From positions 1 to 57,746 of the forward strand of contig CACJSL010000005.1 in the NCBI GenBank assembly GCA_902596065.1: a DNA stretch of 57,746 nt, in the 5' to 3' direction. Below, one piece after another: positions 27,455 to 35,573 of this stretch. A model generated the notes under the pieces. That model worked only from the letters and a program-made list of their open reading frames with translations, ran no database searches and had not been told where the DNA came from. The translations under genes and the position numbers were made by a program. Positions within the stretch are counted from its first letter, which is position 1. Every line of letters begins with the position of its first letter. The DNA comes from an uncultured Alphaproteobacteria bacterium (GTDB taxonomy: Bacteria > Pseudomonadota > Alphaproteobacteria > HIMB59 > GCA-002718135).

Positions 27455-28492
27455 ATGGATCTAATAAAGCAAAAAAAAACTAATAAAAAAGCCATATTTT
27501 ATTGGCTAATATCCTTAACTATAATTACTTTTTTAATGATTTTAATTGGTGGTCTAACAAGGCTGACTGACTCTGGACTTTCTATGGTTGATTGGAGGCC
27601 TATTCTTGGAACTATACCTCCATTAACTAACGAAGATTGGATTGCTGTTTTTAATCAATATAAAGATTCTCCTGAATTTAAAATAGTAAATAAAAACATG
27701 GAACTGAATGACTTTAAGTATATTTTTTGGTGGGAATGGTTTCATAGATTTTTTGCAAGATTTTTAGGTTTGGTATTCATTATTCCTTTAATTATTTTTA
27801 TGTTTCAAAAAAAAATCTCAAAAAAACTTTTTTTTAGCTTGTTAGTTTTGTTTTGTTTTGGATTATTTCAAGCAGTAGTAGGTTGGTGGATGGTAAAAAG
27901 TGGATTAACTGACAATCCTTATGTTAGTTCTTATAGGCTAACATTTCATTTAACCAATGCAGTAATTATCTTATCTATTCTATTGTGGTTAACTTTAGAT
28001 GCATATTACATTCAGTCAACTAATTTTATGCCCAAAAATAAAATGCAAAATTTTATCCTAATATTAATTTTTTTACTTTTTGTAACTATTATATCTGGTG
28101 CTTTTATGGCAGGATCTCATGCTGGACAGTCTTTTAATACTTTTCCATATATGAATGATCAATTAATACCTGAAGGTTACTTTATCAAAGAGTATGGATA
28201 TAGAAATTTCTTTGAAAATGTAGTAACTATAAACTTTAATCATAGGTGGTTAGCAACAATAACTTTTACGATTATTATAGTTTTTTTGATTTATAATTTT
28301 TTAACAAAAAGGTATCATCGTTACAATTTTCATATGTTGATCATTTTTTTGTTTGCTATATTGCAGTTTTTGTTAGGAATTTTAACACTTTTATCAAATG
28401 TAGAAGTAATTTTAGCAAGTTTACATCAAGTCAACTCAATGCTATTACTTGCTTCAATTATATATTTCTATCATTCTATTAAAAAGCAATGA
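27455..28492 (+). CDS. ctaA: Heme A synthase (COX15/CtaA)
   Basis: Heme A synthase oxidises the C8 methyl of heme O to make heme A for aa3-type cytochrome oxidase. The 345-residue protein has eight hydrophobic spans. The four haem-ligand histidines lie in recognisable places: WEWFHRFFARFLG, YRLTFHLTNA, NFNHRWLA and LASLHQVNSM. The N-terminal signature GGLTRLTDSGLSMVDWRPILG and the long first loop mark the COX15-like (type 2) form of alphaproteobacteria and mitochondria. It is followed by a DUF6134 gene with an ATGA overlap. No cox structural genes are in the window. Confidence 0.96.
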   Translation: MDLIKQKKTNKKAIFYWLISLTIITFLMILIGGLTRLTDSGLSMVDWRPILGTIPPLTNEDWIAVFNQYKDSPEFKIVNKNMELNDFKYIFWWEWFHRFFARFLGLVFIIPLIIFMFQKKISKKLFFSLLVLFCFGLFQAVVGWWMVKSGLTDNPYVSSYRLTFHLTNAVIILSILLWLTLDAYYIQSTNFMPKNKMQNFILILIFLLFVTIISGAFMAGSHAGQSFNTFPYMNDQLIPEGYFIKEYGYRNFFENVVTINFNHRWLATITFTIIIVFLIYNFLTKRYHRYNFHMLIIFLFAILQFLLGILTLLSNVEVILASLHQVNSMLLLASIIYFYHSIKKQ

Positions 28493-29166
28493 AAATAATA
28501 ACTGTTTTATTAATATTTTTTTTATCTTTTACAGTTCACAGTTTTCCATTGCCCAAAGAAAATAAAGCAACGTATGATGTAATTAGAAAAAATAAAGTTA
28601 TTGGTAGTATTGAAACTACTTTTAACAATCAAGATTCAATATTAGAAATTACTACTGTTGTAGATATTGAAGTTAAGGTACTTTTTGTAACTGCGTATGA
28701 ATTTTACCAAACTTCTAAAGAAACTTGGTTAGATAATGAATTTATTAAAATCGAAGGTTATGCTGATTTTGAAGATGAAAGAGAATATTTCATCAAAGGT
28801 GAAGATGTAGATAATATTTTTTTAGCTTCTGGCATGGATGGAGAATTAAAACTAGATAAATCAATTTTACCCTTAAATTATTGGAATAAGGAGATTTTGA
28901 AACAAAACAAAATTTTTGATACTCAAAAAGGTATTGTTAGGGAAATTAAAGTTACAAAACTAAAAGATGAAGAAATAAAAATTAATGATAAAAAAATCCT
29001 TGCAGAAAAATATCTATTAAATGCAACTACTCATCCAAAAGATAAGGGGCCATTCCCAGAATATACTTTATGGTATGCAAAAAATAAAGAATTATTAAAA
29101 TTTAGATTTATAAATTGGAAAGATAAAAAAGAAGTAATCACTATTAGAAATAATTGGGATCAATAA
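28489..29166 (+). CDS. Exported DUF6134-like protein
   Basis: The 225-residue protein begins with a signal peptide (hydrophobic to about residue 17, ending VHSFP). The rest is beta-rich: NKATYDVIRKNKVIGSIETT, a paired-strand region around IDIEVKVLFVTAYEF, then LPLNYWNKEILKQNKIFDTQKG. This pattern matches my memory of the alphaproteobacterial DUF6134 family (related to DUF3108), whose role is not known. It is translationally coupled to ctaA (ATGA) and directly precedes an SDR gene. A periplasmic lipid- or lipoprotein-binding role is possible but is a guess. Confidence 0.72.
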   Translation: MKIITVLLIFFLSFTVHSFPLPKENKATYDVIRKNKVIGSIETTFNNQDSILEITTVVDIEVKVLFVTAYEFYQTSKETWLDNEFIKIEGYADFEDEREYFIKGEDVDNIFLASGMDGELKLDKSILPLNYWNKEILKQNKIFDTQKGIVREIKVTKLKDEEIKINDKKILAEKYLLNATTHPKDKGPFPEYTLWYAKNKELLKFRFINWKDKKEVITIRNNWDQ

Positions 29167-29925
29167 TTGAAAACTGTATGGATTTCAGGTGCCTCAACAG
29201 GAATAGGCTTTGCAACTGCAAAAAAATTTTTAAATAACAAATGGAAGGTTATAATTTCTTCTAGTAATTATGAAAAACTAATATTGGCCAAAAAAGAATT
29301 ATTACTAAAATCTAAAAATAAAGAATTATATTCTTACAAATGTGATATCTCAGATAGAAACCAAGTTAACGAAACTGTTAACAAAATTACAAAAGAAATA
29401 GGAAATATCAATTTAGCTATTTTAAATGCAGCGGCATATACACCAAATAAAGAACAGGTTTTTTCAATTCAAAATTTTGAAAAACTAATAGATGTAAATC
29501 TTAAAGGAACTTTATTTTGTATTGAAAGCTTAATTAATAATATGAAAAATAATCTAAATCACATTGCTATAATGGCTTCTCCAGTAGGGTACAGAGGATT
29601 GCCTACAGGTGCTGCTTATGGATTAACAAAAGCTGGATTAATAAATTTAGCTGAAAGTCTTTTTTTTGATCTCAAAAAGGAAAAAATAAAAATAAGTCTT
29701 ATAAACCCAGGATTTATAGAATCAGAATTAACAAAATTAAACTCTTTTCCTATGCCTTTTCTTAAATCCGCAGACTATGCTGCTGAAAAAATATATAAAG
29801 GTCTAACTGGTAAATACAAATTCGAAATTTTTTTTCCATGGTTTTTTATAATCATTTTAAAACTACTTAGAATACTACCTTATAAATTATATTTTTTTTT
29901 AATAAGTAAATTTACAAAATTATAA
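29167..29925 (+). CDS. Short-chain dehydrogenase/reductase
   Basis: This is an NAD(P)-dependent oxidoreductase of the classical SDR family. The 252-residue protein has the nucleotide loop SGASTGIGFATA at residues 7-18, CDIS for the adenine pocket, LNAAAYTP, and the catalytic Ser of MASPVGYRG with YGLTK supplying Tyr and Lys. The C-terminal hydrophobic stretch (about 215-245) may attach it to the membrane. The start codon is TTG, immediately after the DUF6134 stop; no other start keeps the Rossmann motif. Substrate not determinable. Confidence 0.9.
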   Translation: MKTVWISGASTGIGFATAKKFLNNKWKVIISSSNYEKLILAKKELLLKSKNKELYSYKCDISDRNQVNETVNKITKEIGNINLAILNAAAYTPNKEQVFSIQNFEKLIDVNLKGTLFCIESLINNMKNNLNHIAIMASPVGYRGLPTGAAYGLTKAGLINLAESLFFDLKKEKIKISLINPGFIESELTKLNSFPMPFLKSADYAAEKIYKGLTGKYKFEIFFPWFFIIILKLLRILPYKLYFFLISKFTKL

Positions 29926-29934
29926 AATTTTAAT

Positions 29935-30981
29935 TTATATTTCTCCCACATAAATTCCTAAACCTTGAGCAACTTTAATTAGAGGATCACTGACATTTAT
30001 TGTTTTTGATTGTCCTGCTATCGAGTCTAAATCTATATCTGTAACGCCTCTATTTTTCCATACAACTATTCTATTAAATTTTTCTTTTGCGATTAAATCA
30101 ACTGCATAAACTCCAAAAGCACTAGCTATTAATCTATCTCGATGAGTAGGTTGTGCTCCTCTTTGAACATGCCCTAAAACAGTCACTCTAGTTTCAGCAT
30201 CTGTTAGTTTATAAATTTCATCACCTAAATAAGTACCTATTCCACCTAAACGAACTTGTCCGTCTACAAATTTTACTGTAGCTTTTGAGCCATCTTCTTT
30301 TTTTACTGCTTCAGCAACAACAATTAGAGCATGATTTCTTCCTTGGGTGCGAATATTATCTATATGATCTGCAATCTTTTTTAATGAATAAGGTATTTCA
30401 GGAATTAAAATGACATCTGCACCTCCAGCTATACCTGAATTTAGAGCGATATGTCCAGCGTCTCTTCCCATTACTTCTAAAATCATTGCTCTACGATGAC
30501 TAGCTGCGGTTGGCTGTAACATATCTAAAGCATTAGTAGCAACATCAACTGCTGTATCATACCCAATTGAAAGGTCATTATCCTTTACATCGTTATCGAT
30601 AGTTTTTGGTATGCCTACAAAATTTATACCTCCTTTTTTAGTTAATTTTTGAAGTATTTTCATACTACCATCTCCGCCAATTCCTATTAAAGCATCAAGT
30701 TCCAATTTTTTAAAACCTTCTAGAACTTTTTGTTCAGAAGCGTTCCCTTTATTATTAGTTCCCAAGAACGTTCCTCCCATTCTCATTAGATTGCCATCAA
30801 AATGTTTATTTGTTAATTCTAGAACATCCAAAGGGTTTTTTAGTAACCCTAAGGTTCCATCTCTAATTCCAAAAACTTTCCACTGATACTCATTTATTGC
30901 TCTTAAAGTTGCAGCTCTAACTACTGCGTTTAAACCACCACAATCTCCACCACTAGTCAAAATTCCTATTTTTTTTACCAT
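29935..30981 (-). CDS. pfkA: 6-phosphofructokinase (ATP-type by residue 104 rule; PPi not excluded)
   Basis: Phosphofructokinase makes fructose 1,6-bisphosphate, the committed step of Embden-Meyerhof glycolysis. The 348-residue protein has GILTSGGDCGGLNA, IGGDGSMKI at 101-109, PKTIDNDVKDNDLSIGYDTA and EVMGRDAGHIA. The donor-specificity pair is Gly105 and Lys126 (E. coli Gly104 and Gly124). Gly at 104 usually means ATP, whereas Lys at 124 is common to PPi enzymes and to the mixed group III. So ATP use is likely but not proven. A perfect TATAAT nine bases before the ATG suggests a leaderless message. A pyruvate kinase gene is also in the window. Confidence 0.93.
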   Translation of the reverse strand: MVKKIGILTSGGDCGGLNAVVRAATLRAINEYQWKVFGIRDGTLGLLKNPLDVLELTNKHFDGNLMRMGGTFLGTNNKGNASEQKVLEGFKKLELDALIGIGGDGSMKILQKLTKKGGINFVGIPKTIDNDVKDNDLSIGYDTAVDVATNALDMLQPTAASHRRAMILEVMGRDAGHIALNSGIAGGADVILIPEIPYSLKKIADHIDNIRTQGRNHALIVVAEAVKKEDGSKATVKFVDGQVRLGGIGTYLGDEIYKLTDAETRVTVLGHVQRGAQPTHRDRLIASAFGVYAVDLIAKEKFNRIVVWKNRGVTDIDLDSIAGQSKTINVSDPLIKVAQGLGIYVGEI

Positions 30982-30989
30982 AAGGGGGT

Positions 30990-30995
30990 ATTATA
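30990..30995 (-). promoter_or_regulatory. TATAAT -10 box of pfkA, implying a leaderless transcript
   Basis: A perfect TATAAT on the minus strand lies at 30995-30990, and the pfkA ATG begins at 30981. Transcription normally starts about seven bases after the -10, here about 30983, leaving a leader of only a few bases. Between box and ATG is ACCCCCTT, which has no Shine-Dalgarno. No good -35 is visible (T-rich sequence is there), so confidence is moderate. Confidence 0.5.
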
Positions 30996-31043
30996 CTATG
31001 AAGTAATTTAAAAAAAATATTTTTTACAATTAATTTTCAAAAA

Positions 31044-31241
31044 ATGACAGAAAATCCATTAATTGACCAACTAAAAGAACTGGAGCAAGAACATCGTGAT
31101 TTAGATGAGGTTCTCATACAGCTTCAAGAAAAACAAACTGTTGATTTCCAGCAAATTCAAAGATTAAAAAAAAGAAAACTAATTCTTAAAGATAAGATAA
31201 TTTTTCTAAAAAATAAAATTGAACCTGATATTATTGCGTAA
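31044..31241 (+). CDS. DUF465 (YdcH-like) small coiled-coil protein
   Basis: The 65-residue protein is a two-helix hairpin of the DUF465/YdcH family of unknown role. It shows the family pattern LEQEHRDLDEVLIQLQ, then QIQRLKKRKLILKDKI and a terminal EPDIIA. It is strongly charged and has no signal or membrane span. It is divergent from pfkA across 62 bases. Its end overlaps the convergent coq9 by 11 bases, the longest of the convergent overlaps here. Confidence 0.85.
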   Translation: MTENPLIDQLKELEQEHRDLDEVLIQLQEKQTVDFQQIQRLKKRKLILKDKIIFLKNKIEPDIIA

Positions 31242-31866
31242 ATGAAGAAAAATATTTTTTAAATTTTATTGATTTTAATAAAAATTCTGAAAAATTTTTA
31301 GTTTTATTTTTTAATTTGGGAATTAATGAAACTTTTTTTAAATTTTTTTCTAAAAAATTAATGGTTTCTTGATAATCATCATTGTTTATGAAGTGGGAAA
31401 TAGTAGAAGTATAAATTATAGCCAAAATCATCCTTTTGGAATAGAAATTAAAATCAGTTGAATTATCACCTGCAAGAAACCAAATTTGGTCAACTGTTCT
31501 ATATAAATTTTTGTAAGCAATTCTATGATTAAATGGAAGCAATAAATGTATAAAAGTTTTTTTTACTAATATTTTTTCTTTCAACATTATACTAAGTTTC
31601 AATTTAACTAATTCTCTTACTCTTTCATGAGTTCTTAAACGAATTAAATTTATTTTTTTTGCATTTTTTGTCATTTTGAGATTTATTTCTTCCAAATACA
31701 TATCAATTAAAGTTTTATAACCTTCGGGAAACAAAGCATTAATCTCTTCATTGCTAAACTTGGATATTTTAGAATAATTAAAAAAAAGTTGATCATTCCA
31801 ACCATCTTTAATTACTAAGACTTTAATATCTTTTAATATTTTTTTTCTAGTTAGAATTAAGCTCAT
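31231..31866 (-). CDS. COQ9-family ubiquinone biosynthesis protein
   Basis: COQ9 is a lipid-binding accessory protein needed for ubiquinone hydroxylation steps in mitochondria and alphaproteobacteria. The 211-residue protein has a TetR-like helical N-terminal half, ALFPEGYKTLIDMYLEE, then IRLRTHERVRELVKLKL. The most diagnostic run is LYRTVDQIWFLAGDNSTDFN, followed by FYSKRMILAIIYTST. A basic C-terminal tail follows. It overlaps def by 20 bases on the same strand. With UbiG and a COQ8-like kinase it gives three Q-biosynthesis proteins in the window, none adjacent to another. Confidence 0.9.
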   Translation of the reverse strand: MSLILTRKKILKDIKVLVIKDGWNDQLFFNYSKISKFSNEEINALFPEGYKTLIDMYLEEINLKMTKNAKKINLIRLRTHERVRELVKLKLSIMLKEKILVKKTFIHLLLPFNHRIAYKNLYRTVDQIWFLAGDNSTDFNFYSKRMILAIIYTSTISHFINNDDYQETINFLEKNLKKVSLIPKLKNKTKNFSEFLLKSIKFKKYFSSFTQ

Positions 31867-32410
31867 TATTATCTTTCTTATCTTTATTTTGATTTTTCCA
31901 AAAATCTTCTATTTCTTCAGAAAATCCAAACGCTTTTTCATCAACTAAGCGACTTGTATACAAAATTCCCATTAAATGATCATACTCATGTTGAACGACT
32001 CTTGCTTCTAAACCCTCAGCTTCTTTTTTTATAATATTACCATTCATATCAAGCCCTTCATATTTAATCTTTTTGTAGCGCTTTACTAAACCTAACATAC
32101 CTGGAATGGACAAGCATCCTTCCCACTGCTCATCAGTTTCATTTGTAATTTTGCTTATTTTTGGGTTGATTAGAGCTGTAATTTTTATTTCATTATTTTT
32201 ATCATGATCTTCATTAAAAGTCCTAAAAATCATAATTTGTTTATTTATATAAACTTGAGGAGCGGCTAATCCTATTCCTTTTGCGTCTATCATCGTCTCT
32301 GACATATCATATATAATTTTTTTAATTTCATTATCCAGAATATTTTGTACAGGATTAGTTTTTTCCAATAAAATTGGATGTCCCAAGCGGGAAATTTTAA
32401 GAATTGACAT
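31847..32410 (-). CDS. def: Peptide deformylase
   Basis: Peptide deformylase removes the formyl group from N-terminal methionine. The 187-residue protein has the three defining motifs: GIGLAAPQV, EGCLSIPG with the metal-ligand Cys, and QHEYDHLMG with the metal-ligand histidines and catalytic Glu. The length and motif 1 indicate type 1. It is divergent from rpsU over 111 bases, and its last 20 bases overlap the start of coq9. No fmt gene is adjacent; in many bacteria def and fmt are paired. Confidence 0.97.
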   Translation of the reverse strand: MSILKISRLGHPILLEKTNPVQNILDNEIKKIIYDMSETMIDAKGIGLAAPQVYINKQIMIFRTFNEDHDKNNEIKITALINPKISKITNETDEQWEGCLSIPGMLGLVKRYKKIKYEGLDMNGNIIKKEAEGLEARVVQHEYDHLMGILYTSRLVDEKAFGFSEEIEDFWKNQNKDKKDNNELNSN

Positions 32411-32521
32411 AAGTTCTTATATAAAACCTAGGATTTATTTTAAATAAATAAATTTGAATATTTGCAAAAAATATAACATTATGTTAGTTAGCTAGCGTTT
32501 TTCATTAAATGAAAGAAACAT

Positions 32522-32722
32522 ATGACCTTAACTGTAAACGTAAAAGATAATAATATTGAACAAGCCCTTAGAAGCATGAAAAAAAAGCTTCAAAGAGAGG
32601 GTTTATTTAAAGAAATGAAATTAAGAAAACATTATGAAAAACCTTCTTTAAAAAAAGCGAGAGAAAAAGAAGAAAATATAAGAAGAGCAAGAAAAACTGC
32701 TAGACAAAGACTTAACGATTAA
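32522..32722 (+). CDS. rpsU: 30S ribosomal protein S21
   Basis: S21 is a small basic protein of the 30S platform near the anti-Shine-Dalgarno sequence. The 66-residue protein reads [18 protein letters not shown], then [19 protein letters not shown] and a basic tail [11 protein letters not shown], as in other alphaproteobacterial S21 proteins. GAAAGA stands before the ATG as a modest ribosome site. The 111-base gap upstream, shared with def, is AT-rich. It contains TTGCAA at 32462-32467 as a possible -35, but no convincing -10 at the right distance. Its end lies one base from the convergent pntB stop. Confidence 0.96.
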   Translation: MTLTVNVKDNNIEQALRSMKKKLQREGLFKEMKLRKHYEKPSLKKAREKEENIRRARKTARQRLND

Positions 32723-32723
32723 A

Positions 32724-34115
32724 TTAATTTAAAGCTTTAACTATACCCTCACACATTTTTTTAGCATCACCAAAAAGCATAGTTGTATTGTCCCTGTAGA
32801 AAAGCTCATTATCTACTCCCGAATAACCAGTTGCCATAGATCGTTTGATAAAAAGAACTGTTCCAGATTTTTCAACGTCTAATATAGGCATGCCATATAT
32901 AGGTGAGGTTTGGTCAGTTTTTGCTGCCGGGTTGGTTACATCATTTGCACCTATAACAAAAGATACTTCAGTCATTGGAAAGTCATGGTTAATTTCATCT
33001 AATTCTAGAACTTCTTCATAAGGTACATTAGCTTCAGCTAATAAAACATTCATATGACCAGGCATCCTACCAGCTACAGGATGTATAGCATATCTAACAT
33101 TAATTCCTTCTTTTTTTAAAATGTCACCCATTTCTCTAAGTGCATGTTGAGCCTGAGCTACTGCCATGCCATAACCAGGAACGATAATAACTGAGTCCGC
33201 ATTTTTTAAAATATATGCAGCATCTTCAGCATTTCCTTGTTTGACAACTTTATCTGAATTATCTGCTTTTGTAGCTCCTGATTGCTCTCCTCCAAAACCT
33301 CCAAGCACAACACTAATGATTGAGCGATTCATTCCCTTACTCATTATGTAGCTCAAAATAGCTCCAGAAGCTCCAACTAGGGCTCCTGTTATAATTAATA
33401 AGTTATTAGATAATGTAAATCCAATACCGCAAGCAGCCCATCCAGAATAAGAATTTAACATTGAAATTACTACTGGCATATCAGCTCCACCTATTGGAAT
33501 TACAACTAAAAAACCTAAAATAATTGAGACTATTACAATTGACCAAAAAATACTTGGCGATTGATCTATAACAAAGAAAACAATTAATAAAATAATGAAT
33601 AAAAATATTATTGCATTAATTGTATGTTGAAATTTAAAAACTATAGGTTGACCAGATATTGTTCCTTGAAGCTTGCCAAAAGCAAGTATAGATCCTGAAA
33701 AAGTTATAGCTCCAACAAAAGTTCCTATACTCATTTCTATTAGACTACTTGATGCTATATAACCTTTTTCTCCTATATTAAATGAAACTGGATCATAAAA
33801 TGCTGCTGCGGCAACAAAAACAGCTGCTAAACCTACTAAACTATGAAATGCAGCAACTAATTGCGGTAATGCTGTCATTTCAATTTTTAGAGCTATAAAT
33901 GTCCCTATTAATCCTCCTATTAAAATTGCAGCACCTATTTCTGTATAACTTAAAACGCTCTTAAACATCAAAGTAGTTATTATTGCTATTACCATTCCTG
34001 CAATTCCAAATATATTTCCTCTACGAGAAGATTCTGGATGAGAAAGTCCTCTTAAAGCAAAAATGAAAAGTATTGCTGAGACTAAATATAAAATTGCTAC
34101 TAAATTATTAGACAT
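32724..34115 (-). CDS. pntB: NAD(P) transhydrogenase subunit beta
   Basis: PntB carries part of the proton channel and the NADP-binding domain dIII of the proton-translocating transhydrogenase, which uses the proton gradient to make NADPH from NADH. The 463-residue protein has about nine membrane spans up to residue 265. The soluble dIII follows with VIIVPGYGMAVAQAQHALREM, IHPVAGRMPGHMNVLLAEA, and VIGANDVTNPAA. Its start overlaps the stop of pntAB by one base. This is the last gene of the pepF-COQ8-pntAA-pntAB-pntB unit. Confidence 0.97.
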   Translation of the reverse strand: MSNNLVAILYLVSAILFIFALRGLSHPESSRRGNIFGIAGMVIAIITTLMFKSVLSYTEIGAAILIGGLIGTFIALKIEMTALPQLVAAFHSLVGLAAVFVAAAAFYDPVSFNIGEKGYIASSSLIEMSIGTFVGAITFSGSILAFGKLQGTISGQPIVFKFQHTINAIIFLFIILLIVFFVIDQSPSIFWSIVIVSIILGFLVVIPIGGADMPVVISMLNSYSGWAACGIGFTLSNNLLIITGALVGASGAILSYIMSKGMNRSIISVVLGGFGGEQSGATKADNSDKVVKQGNAEDAAYILKNADSVIIVPGYGMAVAQAQHALREMGDILKKEGINVRYAIHPVAGRMPGHMNVLLAEANVPYEEVLELDEINHDFPMTEVSFVIGANDVTNPAAKTDQTSPIYGMPILDVEKSGTVLFIKRSMATGYSGVDNELFYRDNTTMLFGDAKKMCEGIVKALN

Positions 34116-34438
34116 TAATTTTCTTTTTTTATTTTATTTTTTTTCTTAAACATTGATAACATTCTATAAGTAACAATAAACCCGCCAAAAATATTTATGG
34201 AGGCAAGGATTACTGCAATTATTCCAAAAATTTTTGAAATATCAAAACCTACTGGACCAGCAGCTAATATTGCTCCAACAATGATTACACTTGAAATAGC
34301 ATTAGTGACTCCCATTAATGGACTATGTAAGGCAGGAGTAACTGACCAGACAACATAATATCCTATAATACACGCAAGAAAAAATACTGTTAAACCTATA
34401 ACAAAAACATCATTACTGTGAGCGACTATGGTATCCAT
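34115..34438 (-). CDS. pntAB: NAD(P) transhydrogenase subunit alpha part 2 (membrane)
   Basis: This 107-residue protein carries the membrane part of the split alpha subunit, as in Rhodospirillum rubrum. Three hydrophobic spans are visible (about 10-32, 40-60, 65-92), with the conserved [20 protein letters not shown] loop. In enteric bacteria the same segment is fused to the end of PntA, so the split form supports an alphaproteobacterial origin. One base separates it from pntAA and it shares a base with pntB. Confidence 0.95.
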   Translation of the reverse strand: MDTIVAHSNDVFVIGLTVFFLACIIGYYVVWSVTPALHSPLMGVTNAISSVIIVGAILAAGPVGFDISKIFGIIAVILASINIFGGFIVTYRMLSMFKKKNKIKKEN

Positions 34439-34439
34439 A

Positions 34440-35561
34440 TTATTTAAAATTTTCTAATTTTATATCACCTTCATGAGATAAAATTACTGAATTAATTATT
34501 TCATCATTCCAATCAATTTTGATTTTTTTTTCATCTTGATTAATTAAAATATTTAAAAAATTAATAATATTTTTTGCATACAATGAAGAGGCATCCTTTG
34601 CTACTCTTCCTGGTACATTAGTATATCCTAAAATTTGTACACCTTGGTGATTTACTATTTCTCCAATTTTACTTAGGGGGCAATTTCCACCTGACTCAAC
34701 TGCTAAATCAACTATTATGGATCCATTGGCCATAGATTCCACCATTTTTTCTGTAACTAAAATGGGAGCTTTTTTTCCAGGTATTAAAGCAGTACAAATA
34801 ATTATATCCTGTTTAGAAATAGTTTCTGCAATTAAAAGAGCTTGTTTTTCTTTATATTCTTTGCTCATTTCTTTTGCATACCCTCCTGAAGTTTCGGATT
34901 GTTTTGATTCTTCATCTTCAACCATAATAAATTTAGCACCTAAACTTTCTACCTGCTCTTTTGTTGCGCTTCTTACATCAGTCGCGGAAACAACTGCTCC
35001 TAATCTTTTTGCTGTAGCAATAGCTTGTAAACCCGCAACACCAACACCTAAAATCATTACTTTTGCTGGATTAACTCTTCCTGCAGCTGTCATCATCATT
35101 GGAAAAGCTTTTTTAAACTTTTCAGCAGCATCAATTACCGCTTTATATCCAGCTAAATTAGCTTGAGAAGAAAGAACGTCCATACTTTGAGCTCTACTAA
35201 TACGAGGAATTAATTCCATACAACAAGAGGTAATTTTTTTTTCTTTTAAAACCTCAAAATGACTTTTATTTTCATAGGGGTTCAAAAGTCCTATTAATAT
35301 AGTATTAGGCTTCATATTTTTAATATCTTGTTGACTTGGTATTTTCACACACAGACAAATATCTGCATTAAGACATTCAGCACGATTAACAATTCTTGCA
35401 TTTGCTAGCTTATATAACTCATCATCATATCCAGATAAAGTTCCAGCACCAGCTTCTATTAAAATTTCTGCTTTAAATCTTTCTAATAGCTTAATTGAAT
35501 CAGGAGTAGAGGCAACTCTCTGTTCGTTTACATCATTCTCTTTTAAGATTGAAATTTGCAC
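34440..35561 (-). CDS. pntAA: NAD(P) transhydrogenase subunit alpha part 1 (NAD-binding)
   Basis: This 373-residue soluble protein is domain dI of the transhydrogenase and binds NAD(H). It resembles alanine dehydrogenase: [17 protein letters not shown] at the start, then [22 protein letters not shown] as the dinucleotide site, the mobile-loop region [11 protein letters not shown], and [14 protein letters not shown]. The order pntAA-pntAB-pntB is complete and closely spaced. It begins 12 bases after the COQ8-like gene, so NADPH supply is co-transcribed with a quinone-linked kinase. Confidence 0.96.
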   Translation of the reverse strand: MQISILKENDVNEQRVASTPDSIKLLERFKAEILIEAGAGTLSGYDDELYKLANARIVNRAECLNADICLCVKIPSQQDIKNMKPNTILIGLLNPYENKSHFEVLKEKKITSCCMELIPRISRAQSMDVLSSQANLAGYKAVIDAAEKFKKAFPMMMTAAGRVNPAKVMILGVGVAGLQAIATAKRLGAVVSATDVRSATKEQVESLGAKFIMVEDEESKQSETSGGYAKEMSKEYKEKQALLIAETISKQDIIICTALIPGKKAPILVTEKMVESMANGSIIVDLAVESGGNCPLSKIGEIVNHQGVQILGYTNVPGRVAKDASSLYAKNIINFLNILINQDEKKIKIDWNDEIINSVILSHEGDIKLENFK

Positions 35562-35573
35562 GTCTTCTTATAA

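Noticed and set aside
29935-30981. Calling the phosphofructokinase PPi-dependent because of PKTIDND
   Set aside because: The more decisive position (E. coli 104) is Gly, as in ATP enzymes, so only a mixed statement is justified.
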